Position numbers and translations under genes: made by a program. From assembly GCF_048564905.1 (NCBI RefSeq), contig NC_133005.1, forward strand, positions 16,423,501-16,487,500: a DNA stretch of 64,000 nt. Reading direction: 5' to 3'. Below are positions 42,640-55,029 of the stretch, in pieces; within the stretch, counting starts at the first letter, position 1; the number at the start of each line of letters is the position of its first letter. The notes beneath the pieces are model-generated. The model did no database searches and had not been told where the DNA came from. It saw only the letters and a list, made by a program, of their open reading frames with translations. Origin of the DNA: Vicugna pacos. Taxonomy: Eukaryota > Chordata > Mammalia > Artiodactyla > Camelidae.

Positions 42640-42995
42640 TCTCACCCCCCAGTATTTCAGTACAACTATTTTTAAACACAAAGGAAAGTTGAACAGCCAT
42701 ACATCCCCACCACTGAGATCCTACCATTCATGCTTTATTTGCTTTATCACATACCTATCCAGCTCACTATCTCTCCAGTAATCCGTCTTATTTTTTCGTT
42801 CCATTTCAAAGTTCCAGCATACATATCCTTAACTGTAGTTCAGTACCTGCCTACAGTTCTTTTTCTCTTCTTGATCTTTTGAATATACAATATACAAGAA
42901 TTAAGTGTACCATTCCATGAGTTTTGACAAATGTATACATCTTTGTAACCCAAACCCCAATCAAGATATAGAGCATTACCTTCACACCAGAAATT
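42640..42995 (-). repeat. Old LINE-1 3' UTR, antisense
   Basis: 'aattaagtgtaccattccat', 'gagttttgacaaatgtatac' and 'cccaatcaagatatagagca' are a well-known antisense segment of old mammalian L1s. Confidence 0.65.
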
Positions 42996-43024
42996 TCTCC
43001 CTAAACTGTCTTTTAAAAGCACTT

Positions 43025-43515
43025 TGATAGCTTTCCGTTGTAATCAGAATAAATCCAGGCCCCTCATGCTGATCTCTTAAGGACACTTTCCTTGCCCCTC
43101 TCCAATTCCCTCTCAATTGGAGAATTCTCTCCAATTGCCCTTGATTTAGTGATCTCCAGCCACACACACTGGCCTTCTTCTGGGTTGTGGCTCATTCTTA
43201 CCCTTTGGAACTGCTTGTTCCCTCTGCCTGGGGTGCTCTTTGCTCAGAATTTCCATCAGTTGGCATTCTCACTACTCAAGTTGCAGCCACTGTATTGCTT
43301 CATCCCTTTGTTTTATTTTCTTTACAGTGAAGGGAAATATTTCTCTATATAACATTTCTAGAGATATGAAGATATATTCAATTTATGCATTGTGTACCTC
43401 CCTCACTAGTATATCATCTAGCTTTGTATTTTAATTACCATCATTTCTCCATCACCTAGATTCTGACTTATACAAGGCATTCAATAAATATTTGCTCAGT
43501 AAGTGATGACTGAAA
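43025..43515 (+). repeat. L2, long 3' fragment
   Basis: 'tgttccctctgcctggggtg', 'ctctttgctcagaatttcca' and the 3' end 'caaggcattcaataaatatt' then 'tgctcagtaagtgatgact' follow L2 order to its end. Confidence 0.8.
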
Positions 43516-44919
43516 GTTAAAAGACTGAGGAGTGTAAAAAATCAAAGAAAATGCCTAGGTTTCTGGTTTGGGCAACCTGTGTCTGAGCTGGGGAGCTCAG
43601 GATGGGGACCAGATCAGTCAGGGAGTATAGACGACTAAGCTTTGACTGTGCAGAGTTAGAATTCACAAGGCAATGGGTTAAATTATTCAGGGGGGAGATC
43701 TGAGCCTGGTCTGGGGGGAGTTATGAGGTTCTCAGCAGTTGCAGTCAGCCCGAGACTGGGTGAAGGCAAGGAGGAGAGCATCCCAAGTCATCAAGTGTAT
43801 GCCGGGGTCCTTCCTCTCTTCCTACTCTCTGCCTGCTGCTGATTCTTTGTGCTACCCCCTTTGCTGCTGGAACACCAGCTGTCACATGGCTTGTGTCTTC
43901 ACTGTTCTGTTTGCTGTAGCCCCTCTCTTCCCACCTAATCTGTTTACAACATGTGATGGACTTGGAAACCAGAAAAGGCAGCTTTTTAGAACCATGGGTA
44001 TAAGTAGGCTCCCAGTAAGTCCTGAGCTGCCTCAGAACTCATCCACTTGGCCTTAGCTGCTTGGCTTGGCGATATTTATTTTAGCTGATGTTTATGGCTT
44101 GTTGTATTACTGTTAGCCTGGTTCTGGTTAGGTGCAGTGTTGTGACACCGCAGACATACATCCTAGACAGTATAGAGTAAGATGCTTCCCAGTTGCTTAT
44201 TGCCCATGCTGAGTTGATGCAGCCTCGTTTGTAAGGACAGAGACTTCCTAAGCTGAGACTTCAACGTTGTCTCTGAGACACCCACCTCTACAAAGAACGA
44301 GCAGCATGTGGCTTTGTCCAGTTAAGCTGCAATGATGAATTCAGCAGCCTGCAGGTCAGTTTTATGGCTTGCATCCCTCTTGGCTAAATCCCCGAGTTGC
44401 TGCGGAGGGGTTGGAGAGAGATGCCTTGGGCAATATCCTTCACAACCAACTGCCAAGACTGACTCCGCTGGAGGAAAGAGCAGAAGTCCTGCCCTCTAGA
44501 TCTGGGTTCCCTGTAGATTGTATAGCATCTCTGATTCTCAGGAGGGTCACCACCTGTATACACACCCCAGCGTGTGTGTGTGGCCCTGGGGCACCTTGGC
44601 ATACCTATCTAACCCTCTATGGGGACAATCTCAAAAGATAGTGGAATAGAACAGGATTTCTTGAACTGAAGTTCATCTTTGGAGTCTGGATGCTTTACAT
44701 TTAAATGAAAATCTGCAGAGTGTGTGTGTCCAGGTGCATTTTTTTCCCCTGTAGGGAGAGGTCCACAGAGCTCAGCAACTTCTCAAAGTAGCCTGTGAGG
44801 CAACAGTGGTTGGTTGGAAAGAGGACCGGTCCAGCGGAAAGAGGGAGGATTGAAGAGGGAAGATCAGCTCTTGCTGTTGTGATCCTCCCTCCTCTGCATT
44901 CCTTATACAAAGGAGTTGG

Positions 44920-45070
44920 ATAAACCTGGACAGGTCACCTACCTAGTTTGTGCCTTGGTCTCTTCATCTGTGAAATGGGAATAAGAATAGTGTGCATTTC
45001 ATGGGGCTGGGTGAAGCAGAAATGAGATCAGCTTTGTAAAGTATTTAGCCAAATCTCTCACAAAGACTTG
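44920..45070 (+). repeat. MIR SINE
   Basis: 'acaggtcacctacctagttt', 'gtgccttggtctcttcatct', 'gtgaaatgggaataagaata' and 'gctttgtaaagtatttagcc' match the MIR core in forward order. Confidence 0.75.
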
Positions 45071-45249
45071 CCATGAATAAATCGGACATCTGGGTTCCAG
45101 CTCACCCATAAGCCACAGTTTACTCTTGGGGGTTTTCTGTACTGTCCAGTTCAATTTTAGATCTCAGAAAAATCTGGAAGGGAGGGTGGATAAGATGTAA
45201 TTTCAAAGGAAAGGCTAGATCTAGGCACGGACCAAGGTACTAAGCTCAC

Positions 45250-45400
45250 CTCTTAGTTGCCAGGACGATCAGGAGCCACGGATGTCCAGGCACCCACGTA
45301 CCTCGGCCTGCGGGGCAGGTTCTGATCCCCTGCTGCCTGTCGCGGGCGGGCCCCAGCTGCGACCTCGGGCTCCCAGAGCCCGGCTTGGGCGCCTGGCTGT
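45250..45400 (-). other. ANKEF1: Candidate noncoding first exon of ANKEF1 (5' edge unknown)
   Basis: On the minus strand the lower edge of the CpG island ends in AACTAAGAG|GTGAGC, a near-consensus splice donor with the GT at 45249-45248. Coding exon 1 starts with 5' UTR after an intron-like sequence, so an upstream noncoding exon is expected. The transcription start is not determined; the given upper edge is only nominal. Confidence 0.4.
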
Positions 45401-45690
45401 GAATGGTGTCCCTTTGGGCAGAGCAGGCGAGCTGGCGCACGGGGCAGCAGGGAAGCGGGTGTGTGTGTCCATGGGCCGCGCGGCCAGGTGAGCACAGAGG
45501 GAGGGGTGGGAGCAGGCGACACTGGCCGATTGTGAGCGTGGGCCGCGCAAGCGAGGCCCCGCTGCCAAGGCAACCGCCCAGGTGCGCGGCGGGGAGGGGC
45601 GGGGCTGGGCTTGTTCCGCCCACCGCCCGCCTCCGGACCCGCCAGGTGACCTGGTCGGTGCCGCGATGCTGGGGGAGGGCTCACTACTCT
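45260..45690 (-). promoter_or_regulatory. CpG island, likely ANKEF1 promoter
   Basis: A sharp GC-rich, CpG-dense stretch in otherwise AT-rich DNA, about 3.7 kb upstream of the ANKEF1 start codon. It contains an Sp1-type GC box GGGGCGGGGC at 45597-45606 and several CGCG clusters. No TATA box is evident. An RFX-like palindrome lies at 45561-45574. Its position fits the ANKEF1 promoter on the minus strand; divergent transcription is possible and cannot be judged here. Long open frames across it on both strands are what high GC content produces and are not credible genes. Confidence 0.7.
45561..45574. promoter_or_regulatory. RFX X-box-like palindrome in the promoter island
   Basis: GCTGCCAAGGCAAC; read on the minus strand it is GTTGCC-TT-GGCAGC. 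It matches the RFX X-box pattern GTNRCC(0-3)RGYAAC except at one position. RFX factors drive ciliary and spermatogenic axoneme genes, the class to which ANKEF1 belongs. Function is inference. Confidence 0.4.
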
Positions 45691-45849
45691 CAGAGCGGAT
45701 GGCAGGGGCGGCGCGTCCATCATTGGCGTCCTCCCTTCCTTCATCCTCCTCTCCCACCACCTGCCCTCATTCAAAAAATACCTTCATCAGAAAGGTAATG
45801 CTCATGTAGCATTGATTAGTTAAGTTAGTTAGTTAATCAGTAAAGCGAA

Positions 45850-46960
45850 ATGAAAATACAACAAATGACACAATAAAATGAAAAGTGTATCTCCTTGTCA
45901 GAGACAACTGCTGTAGATGCTTGTAAATTTTCTTTATAGATCACAGAAATTTTCCTTGCATCCTGTAGGACGTATATATGCTTAAAACGATCTATATATA
46001 AGTGGGAGCAAATATATCATGGAGATGATTTTATTTCAGGGCCTATAAATGTGCCCTAACATCCCTACCCCCCTACATATATACACTCTTTTAGAGGCGA
46101 ATTCTGAAAGCTTTTATTCGTTTATGTGAATGTGAAAAGTGTATACTTTTTAAAATAGTATGTAATAGCTTCTAATTAAAAGCAGTATTTCCTTACCCCA
46201 ATCTATCCTAAATTTTAGATTTTATTTAAAAATATGATTAAGGACTATTCCATTGAGCACAAAAGAGAAAACTATATAACATAGGGAAAGTGTGAAGAAA
46301 CAGAGCATACTGTGAGTAAAGAAAAAGAAGCCTTCACCTTTGCCCAATTCCCTGTGTTTTCTTCCCAAAACTGTAAATTCCCTCACCTGTCTGCAGAGGT
46401 AACCACTATTCTGAATTGTGTATGCATCATCCCCTTGCCTTTTAAAAATGTGTTGCTTTATAGGAAAACTTCCCTAAATAATGTGTACATTTAGTATTGA
46501 ATGTTTTCAGAACTTATAAAAATGGTATAGAATGAGGTGTTACTGCTTTGGTGATTTTTTTCATTTCAACATCTTATTTTTGAACTGTGTATTTGTTAAT
46601 ATGTTTAATTATAGTTCCTTTATCTTAATAGCTGTAAACTATTCAATTGTATCAACATTCCAGAACCCCTTTTAAATGAATTCTACTATTGATATGCACT
46701 TAGAATGTCTCCAGTATTTGTTATTAAAAGCAATGCTGTTGTGATCATATTTGTATATGTCTTTAGATTCACAAGTTCAAGAGTTTCTGCAAGGTGTTTG
46801 CCTAGGAGTGAAGTTTCTGAGTCATAGTTTATTTATAATGTCAAGGTAATGTCAACTTGTTTTCCAAGTATGTAACAATTTGGACTCCCATCAGCAGTGT
46901 GTGTCTTAGCTGAAACTTGGTTTTGTCACACTTTAAACTTTTTGCCAGTCTATTTCATGA
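45850..46960 (-). repeat. Old LINE-1 3' UTR sequence, antisense, probably more than one fragment
   Basis: 'ctgcagaggtaaccactatt', 'gtttgcctaggagtgaagtt', 'gttttccaagtatgtaacaa' and 'ttggactcccatcagcagtg' are typical of antisense L1M 3' regions. Borders are approximate. Confidence 0.5.
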
Positions 46961-48105
46961 TTTTATTTTTTATGCTCTGATTACTAATTGTTGGCCTAAA
47001 AGCTTGATTGTCTGTAAATATTTGAGTGTAACTTTATTGGAAAGCAACACTGTTCACCCTCAAGTACTTACTACCACATAACTTTCTTAGATCACTAACA
47101 GAATCAGGGCACCATTTCTTGAATTACTGATTCTCAGTGTAGGAAAAGCCTCACATTTGAGTTTGGCTTGTTGACCTAGTGGGGTTTGGCAATCAAGAGG
47201 AAGTCACTTGGGTTACTTAGATCCCAGTTTGTAAAACCAGGATAATAGGAACTACCATTACAAGACATACAGGAAGTAGGCTTAACAATGAAAGATCTTA
47301 TCTTGGCTTTGGTGGACAGGTGTGATTGATTCTTGGGGAATGCTTCTGTAGATAAGCAGTTCTAACTCTGTATCAATAGGTTTTTTTACAATGAAACTTT
47401 TTTCTCATTTTGGAGGCAAAGTTGATGTCAACGGCAGCCTTATTCAACTCTTGAGAAGGTTCTTAAAGTTATTTGAGGGTCTGGTAGATTTGGGGAGTAA
47501 CACCTAGCAGACCAAGGAAATGGATTAATAATGTATGAACTACGCTTGAATTCATCACAACTATTGGTGCAAATATTTTGAATAGAGGTTAGGAAAACAT
47601 TTGTTGGTTGATTGAGACCTTGGAGATAAACAAAGCAGTCTGACTCACCCTCCTAACATAGTTTCAGGGAAATGTTTTCCCTGAAAGGGTAATTTCTGGA
47701 TTTCATAAAAGTTGTGTTTGATTTTATGGGCAGATAGCTCAAAAGTAGCTTCACTACAGATACTCATATTTGATTTTAATCATTTTGTAGCCTAGGGAGG
47801 CTAGTTATACTCAGAAACTTAATACCAGCTTCCTACTAATGAGGGGGCAGGCATAACATGGGTAAAATTTTAGAAATCCCACAGATTAGTCAATATACAC
47901 AACCTTTTCCCTCTTTTACCCAAGGTCTTAAAAACAGAAAACTTCTTAATTTGAACTTTATTTTTTTGCTTTTAGCCATTTGGCAGTAGAGTTGTCAGAA
48001 CTTGGGCAACACAAAGAAAAAAATGAGAGGAAAGGGCGTTAATAGTCCTACTGCTTAAAATAAAGCTAGTAGAGAAGTAACAGAAAAGTTTATGTAGTTT
48101 TTACT
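46961..48105. other. Upstream intergenic stretch, nothing recognised
   Basis: AT-rich, without a long open frame or repeat that I can name. Confidence 0.5.
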
Positions 48106-48109
48106 GTCG

Positions 48110-48730
48110 GGAAGGAAGAGATTTTCTTCTATCCTTCTAGGCTATTCTGGCTGGTCCAAGAATTAAATTGACATGAGATAGATGAACAGGAGACAGTCAA
48201 ACAAAAGTTTAATAACATGTGTGTATGGGAGAAAGCCAGGAAAACTCAGTGACTCACCAAAATGGTCTAAATCCTCACCTTAAATACCATCTTCAGCCAA
48301 AGCAAAAGAAGATGTTGGGGGTAGTGGTTTGGGAGGAAGGAGATTCACATGGAGATGAAAAAGCAAATATTTGGTAAACAAGTGTTTACCAAAACATCAG
48401 ACCATGCAGAGACAGTGGGACACAGAGTAGACTCTGATCTCTAGGCCCTGCTGAGTTTCCCTGCCACACCTAGTTCATATTGCTCTGCTGATAGCTCTAT
48501 TCTGGGAACAGGCCCTTTATACAAATTCTTCGGGCAGCTAAGGGGTACGTAAGAAGAAAATGTCCTGACTCTTTGGGGCCTTGATTGTTTTCAGCTCAAA
48601 ATAGTCCTCATGACAAAGAGATATTTTGAGATGGTACATTTTGTGCTCCCCTCCACCTGAAAACATGCCCCACAGAGTTAGCAGAAGCTGATAGCTAATA
48701 GAAATTCTTGAGCATGCCTCACAGAACTAC
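48110..48730 (-). repeat. Possible old LTR fossil, antisense, family not determined
   Basis: 'gacatgagatagatgaacag', 'gagacagtcaaacaaaagtt' and 'aataacatgtgtgtatggga' resemble the reverse of an LTR with a poly(A) signal. Old and diverged; not assigned. Confidence 0.3.
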
Positions 48731-48839
48731 AGGTAGGGGGACAACACATTAAAACCCCTTTGCTTGTAAACTGCCTTCATTCATTAAGCTTACTTTAGTT
48801 ATTTTGTTTTTGATTTCTTTTTTATTTCCTCTTTAATAG

Positions 48840-49300
48840 CATCCCTTCCCAGTTTCACACAGCCGAGTTGCTTTACAGCAACTCGGAGTCAGCTCTTGCC
48901 ATGTGCAAGGTGGCTGAGGCTGGTTGGAACCACAGACCCTAACACTGGGCCTGGGCAGGTGTCTGATGATGGCCTCTTGACGTCAGAGCCAGATAAACTC
49001 TAGCCTCCGACCAAGCTAAGTGCCTCCATTTTGAATCTGCAGAAACAAGAACTCAGTGCACCTGCAAACACTGACTACCTCACCTTTTTTTCTGTTTCAG
49101 ATCACCTTTCCCAATGTTTTAGGATCCTCTGGTTTTCCCTTAAATATTGCAAACCCTTCGCCTTTGGGGATGAGGATCTGAGACTAGCGTTCCTGTCTTC
49201 TTGTTTGGCTGCTTTATGAATAAACTCTTTCTTGGTCACAAACCTTGGTGTCTCAGCATTTGGCACTTGCATTGGGGCAAACAGACTTGGTTTGGTAACA
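48840..49300 (+). repeat. LTR of a gammaretrovirus-like (ERV1) element, fossil; 5' border approximate
   Basis: It has a poly(A) signal in 'ctttatgaataaactctttc', a U5-like segment 'ttggtgtctcagcatttggc' and a typical end 'gacttggtttggtaaca'. No internal retroviral genes are seen next to it. Confidence 0.55.
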
Positions 49301-49929
49301 GACCTACATTCTCAACACAAACTAGGAGATGGATGTGCGGGCTAAGTTCTCTACCAATAATCTAACATGCTTCCATCTTTATCTGGTATTAAATAAAAGT
49401 TTATCTTTAAATTACAACTATGCCAAGGGATTATACATTTAGTACTTCTTACATAGTCTCAGGCTTTCTGCAAAGTGCTTGATAAATAAAAGGGATTCTA
49501 CTGAATTATCTCACACATCTTTATTAAAATTGTCATTAAAATCCAGTAATAAACTTCATTAGCTACCAGAGCGCTTAAATTCTTATTTACTGGCCTGAAA
49601 ATCAGCAGGCCATAGAGTAGTTGTTCCATAGCAGTAACTGTATTAGTTAAAGTAAAAATATTTGAAATATGAACTAGTAATCAGTATCTCATGCCAGAGG
49701 GTGATGGTATAGTTAATTAGAAATTAATTTGTTGAATCATTATGGATCTTTTCATAAGACTAAGGCAAAACTAGTAGAGTTTGTTGTTCTTATATTTTCA
49801 CAAATATTTACAAGGTTCATCTTTTTAAACACTCATGTATTAATATTTTTTCCCTCTAAAAATAACTAAAATTTTCAGGGTGCCTCTGTGTTGTAGGGAA
49901 GGCTATTTACTATTCTGTAATGCACATTT

Positions 49930-50130
49930 GTTTCAATTGAAGTATAGTTAGCTTACAATGTTGCATCAATTTTTGGTGTACAGCATCATGTTTCAGTCAT
50001 ACTTATACATATATTCCTTTTCATTATAGGTTACTACAAGATATTGAATATAATTCCCTGTGCTATACAGTAAAAACTTGTTGTTTATCTATTTTATGTA
50101 TAGTAGTTAGTATCTGTACATCTTGAACTT
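49930..50130 (-). repeat. LINE-1 3' end, antisense
   Basis: 'tttcaattgaagtatagtta', 'gtgtacagcatcatgtttca' and 'ctgtgctatacagtaaaaac' are the reverse complement of the cetartiodactyl L1 3' UTR. Confidence 0.8.
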
Positions 50131-50649
50131 GCACTGATTTAAAACTTTATGTATTATACAAGTAAATGATGAATTGATAACAGATATTTAGTTGTTTCTT
50201 TCCAGAAAAGAGCTTTGAAATGGGAAATAAATTTGTTGACAACATAGAGCCCTGCTTAATGCTTCTGGAACCAAGTCCCCATAAAGCCAAGTTCCTCTGC
50301 TGAGTTTGTGATTAATCTGTCTCTCCAAAACTGTATGCCCTTTCTTGTGCTGCCCGTGTTCCCCTTGGGATTGAGGTGTATCAAAGAAAAAGGGGGATTG
50401 GAACTGAGAAGGACCCTGTGGGGCCCTCCTGGGTGCAAAAGCCCCTCCCTGTCCCTGTTTCTTGTTTCTTGGAAAAAACAATGACAACAAAGTCTCCTAG
50501 GCCTTCCCTGAGTTCCAAAGAACAGACTCAAGCAGTTACTAACTAGGGGAAGTGAGGGAAGGCAGAAACAAAGGGAAAGTAGTTAAGGAAGAGAAGTGAT
50601 GATAGCTTAAATAATAGTTCAGCTATAAAAAAAAAATAGTTCGGCTATA

Positions 50650-51012
50650 AAACTTTCCTTGTTCCTCCTTAAGGGAGTATGATAACAATTTGATGCATTA
50701 TCTTTGAGTTGTTGTGCAGAAACTAAGACCCTCCACCCAGAGGGAGAATGGTGACTTTATACTGACCACAAGCAGTAGACCCCAGACTGGTTAGAGCCAG
50801 AAGATGGATGATTAAGTTTCCTGAAACATCACCCTGTTACCTCACCATCAAGCAATCAGAAGAAAGACTCTGAGCTGCAACCCTCACCCCAAATGTTGTC
50901 TTTAAAAATTTCTCCCTGAAAGCCATCAGGGAATTCATGTCTTTTGAGCATAAACTGCCTATTCTCTTGCTTGGTGCCCTGCACGTAAACACTGTACTTT
51001 CTATATCAGGAT
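50650..51012 (+). repeat. ERV1-type LTR fragment, fossil
   Basis: 'cagaagatggatgattaagt', 'aagccatcagggaattcatg', 'agcataaactgcctattctc' and 'gcttggtgccctgcacgtaa' follow the order of a known ERV1 LTR type. The U5 part is not recognisable. Confidence 0.45.
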
Positions 51013-51129
51013 CTGCATTTTTCTCTGGCTTAAAGTCATATGAAGAAATGATAGTGAATCTGAAATATACACCTCAAAAATTCCCTTGTTCCACTGTAAA
51101 CAAAAAAGAACAAAGGGCATTACTGACCC

Positions 51130-51750
51130 CCTAATTCTACAAGTTGTAACTCTGTGCAGTGGTGACTGATGGTACTCTCTGAGGAGAATTCAGCATGAAA
51201 ATAGGATGGATCACCTTGTGCTTTGGACAAACAGGCCCCTCAGATAGTCCAGTGTTTGTCTCAGGAAGAATTTCAGTGACCCCAGGTTCTTGCATCTTCC
51301 CCAGTTGAACCAGAAAACTTCCACATGCCACTGTGCAGCGTTCTAAACTCCACAAGGACAAAAGCTCCTTTTGTCAGGACCTTGGGACCTCGCCCTATGA
51401 ATCTCTTCATCTGGCTATTGATTCATATCCTTTAATACTCTTTGTAATAAACCAGTAATCTAGTGAGCAGACAGGTTTCCTGAGTCCTCTGAATCATTCT
51501 AGCAAATTAATGGAACCCAAGGAAGGGAACATGGGAACCTCCAACCTACAGCAGTTTGGTCGGAAGTCCAAGTGACAACCTGGACTTGCTATTGGCATCT
51601 GAAGTGGGAGACAGTCTCGTGGGAATGAGCCCTTGTGCGGAATCTGATGCTAACTTGGGTAGAGAGTGTCAGAATTGAGTTGAATTGGACACCCAGCTGG
51701 ATTCTGAGAATTGCTTGGTGATGTGGGAAAATCACACCCCACCGCCCTCC
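51130..51750 (+). repeat. Old LTR-like repeat, unassigned
   Basis: 'ctcgccctatgaatctcttc', 'tactctttgtaataaaccag', 'ttctagcaaattaatggaac' and 'tattggcatctgaagtggga' belong to an old mammalian LTR-like family that I recognise but cannot name. Confidence 0.4.
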
Positions 51751-51843
51751 TCCCTGCCTACCTCCTCCTTTAGAATCAGAAACTATATCATGTAAGCTTG
51801 GTCAAATTAAATTTCTTTTTTGTGCCTCAGTGAAAAAAAATAA

Positions 51844-52240
51844 CAACATTGTGGTAGTTTAAAGTGCCCACACATTCTTTGACCCTCCCCTCAAAAAAAA
51901 TGGAGCTTAATTCCACTCCACTTTCTTGGATGCAGGATTTGGTCTTGCTTCTAATAACCAGAATAAACTGTATGGCATCTATATGAGGTCATAAGAGACA
52001 TTGTGGCTTCTGAATCTCTCCTCAGAACATTCACTCTAGAGCAAGCCAGCTGCTGTGTCACAAGGACACTCAGGCAGTCTTGGGGAGAAGCCCACGTGGT
52101 GAAGACTTGAGGCCTCCAGCCAACAGCTCTGTGTGTAGGTCATCTATGAAGTGGATCCTTCAGCTTGAGTCAAAATTTTAGAGGCCTGAAGCCCTGGCTG
52201 CAGGTATCAGGCCTTTTCCTCTATCAAGATCACCCCACCA
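51844..52240 (+). repeat. MaLR-type LTR fragment, fossil
   Basis: 'gagcttaattccactccact', 'gaggtcataagagacattgt', 'gaagcccacgtggtgaagac' and 'cttgaggcctccagccaaca' fit an MLT1-like LTR. Ancient. Confidence 0.45.
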
Positions 52241-55025
52241 GCCTAGATGACCCATGGCCAGGCTTAAGGGAGATTTTGCAATAAAATGCTTGATTTGTCC
52301 CTATCCCACCCCCAACCATGTCACAGGAGGTATACACAGGAGATTGTGGAGAGAGAAATACACTAGAAGCGGCAGAGTTTAGATAAATCAGACTTTGGTG
52401 CCTGCAGACTTCCTAAATCCAAGTGATCAGGTAAGGAGGACAGAGGCCTGAACAAAAAACTTTTGAAGTTTGCATGTGTGTTGGACCTTCATGCTTACTA
52501 TCTGGACATTTCTGAAGGCAAGAGGCTCTTGGCCGAATCTGAGCCAACAAGACATGGTGGGATCACAGGGTAAGCAGAGTCAACCATCCTCTCTTCATTC
52601 CCTAAGCTCTCAGAGGGCAGCAAAAAAAAAGACCCCACAAGTTTCTGTATTTCCAAAGGAGATATCTCTGAGATTAGCCAAGGGGCAAAGTTGTGAGCAA
52701 GACTGGTGGTGGAGCAATGGAACCAGAGGAACACACTTCCTAAAGGGAGTGTGCATGATATGTGGGCTCCAAAGAGAAATGCAGCTGAGAGAAGGCTAAA
52801 TGGGAGTCTAGAAAAACATGACCACCAGCTATGTGGGAACCATCACATCAATAATTACTAAAAGCACCCCAGATCCTCCCTACCTGCCCAGCAGCTGATG
52901 ATCCCAGCAGAAGACAGCACAGTCCAGCTTTTCCCACCAAGGGAACCATCAGTCATCATCACTTACCCAAGCAGCATCTTTTCTCCTTTTCCTCCCTTCT
53001 CCTTCCCACCAGCACACACCAGTAATGGACAATGCGTGAATATTGTTAACACTCGGATTTCATTGACTACTTGTGAGTACTATAATAACAGGATTAGACA
53101 GAAAATCCCATATTAGGTGAGATTGCTGGATAATTTTTTCCAGCACCAAGTGAGAATGAGGCTTTTTAAAGAATATGATTGTTTATGGAAAGGGTGACCA
53201 TGCGTCAGTGGTTTGACTGAACAACTTGATTTACACCTTGTGTTCAGGCTTTATCCTTAGGAGGTGCAACCGTCTTCTGGCCATGAGGGAGCAAGCTTCA
53301 GGACAAAAGCCAACCAGCTAAGACCAGCAGAACAAATTCCAAGAACTTGCAGCTTTAATTAACTTGAATTAACTTGGACCTACCCTACTTCTGACTTCAA
53401 ACTAAATGAGATAATAATTCCCCATATTTTAAAGCCATTTTGAGATGAATCTCCTCCTACAGCCAAAAACATCCTAACACAAGATCCTTTCGATGCCCAA
53501 CCAAAGGTTCATGAACATTTGATGCATTTATTAAATAAATCTTATTGTCTATCCTATGTGACATAAATAAGGTCTAAAAGTCGATCCAGAAATTATAGCT
53601 GGTTTGAAATATAAAATTATTATATGGCTTCTATTAGTTGACAGTTATTCCTTCTCAATCTTCTTTTGCTATTTCATATACAGGCAGAGTAAATTTACAC
53701 TTCTCTGTTGATTAAGCAAAACACAGTGGTGAAATCAGGACTTTACTGCTCACTGTACATTTATTTAAATTATGGGAAAAAACCCAAACCTTACCCTCCT
53801 ATTTAACACTGTCCTAGAAAAGCAGTTGAAATAAAAGCAGTTAAAATAATAGTACAATTCTGAAATGATTTGTGCACTATATAGACCAGGATATAGGGAT
53901 GTACCTCCAAACAATGTAGGCACCATTTTTCTAGAAATTAGATCTTCATGAAAACACAAACTTAAATGATTGACTAACCTCCAGCTGCGTAGATATTTTT
54001 ATTAAATACATCCTTAGACAGTGCTTCTTTTCATGGCTGCAATAATTAAAATACAATACATATTCAAATCAGTCATTGAATTAGTTAAAAGAAAACACTC
54101 AGCTTGAATAAATAGGATTCAAGTATCCTATTTTCATACTTCATAACACTTGCCTCATCTTACTTTAATGACTGCCATGTCTTGTACTATAAGGAGGTTT
54201 TGAGTTTATTTTATGTTATTAATAGGCTCCTATACATGCGTTACAGGCTTCCTCTAGGTATGAGCATGAACTGGGAGTCTGTTAACTACGCTTGCAGTGA
54301 GAAGCACTCTACAGACACAGTCTGATGGTTTTGCACAATTTCGTATATTTGCGGTCAGCTTTGTCAGTAAGATTAGTGATGCTTTCCTTTCATATGACCA
54401 AGTTGTAAAATGATTACTTTATTGAGAATTTGGTTTTCCTGTGCTAGGTTTTAAAAATAACTCATATTCAAAACAATGAAGAAAGTTCTTTTTTATAAAA
54501 CAGTTTGGAAAGAAAACTTTTATTGTTTTTTGTGTTGTTATTCTCAATATTTTAATCATTTTAAAGTGTCTTTTAGACATTCTAGGAAGATCACTTAGGG
54601 GAAAAAAGCACAAATAATAAATTTACATTGTGATAAATTGTGAACATTTTTTTTCTCTCTAATTCCCTTTGAAATTGTCCTGTGCATCTGGTGCTACAGA
54701 ATGACTCCAATAGAGTAATATAACGGGGCAATATGAATTTTTGTTCTGGTTCCTGTTAGTTGCATCCTTGTTTGAATCACATTTAGAAGAGACCCAGCTA
54801 TGACACAGAGCCAAGGCGATAAGGGTGATGACAGACAATGATGAGATTTAGATCTTGGTCTTGATTCTGCCCTGGGCAGTTAGAAGAATGAACATGATGG
54901 TTTATATTGAATCCAAATTCATTAACTTTTATTGACATCACAGCAGTTCATTCTTCAGTTTTTTTTCTGGGGAGTTTTCAATAACTGAATAATTTTAAAC
55001 AGAATTTTCTGTGCAGAAGGAGTTG
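52241..55025. other. Upstream intergenic stretch
   Basis: No credible gene. 53210-53480 weakly resembles an old MaLR-type LTR. The rest is AT-rich and not recognised. Confidence 0.45.
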
Positions 55026-55029
55026 TTTA

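Noticed and set aside
45246-45809. Several open frames of 125-173 codons across the CpG island on both strands
   Set aside because: High GC content removes stop codons in all frames. The translations are low-complexity Pro/Ala/Arg/Gly and match no family that I know.
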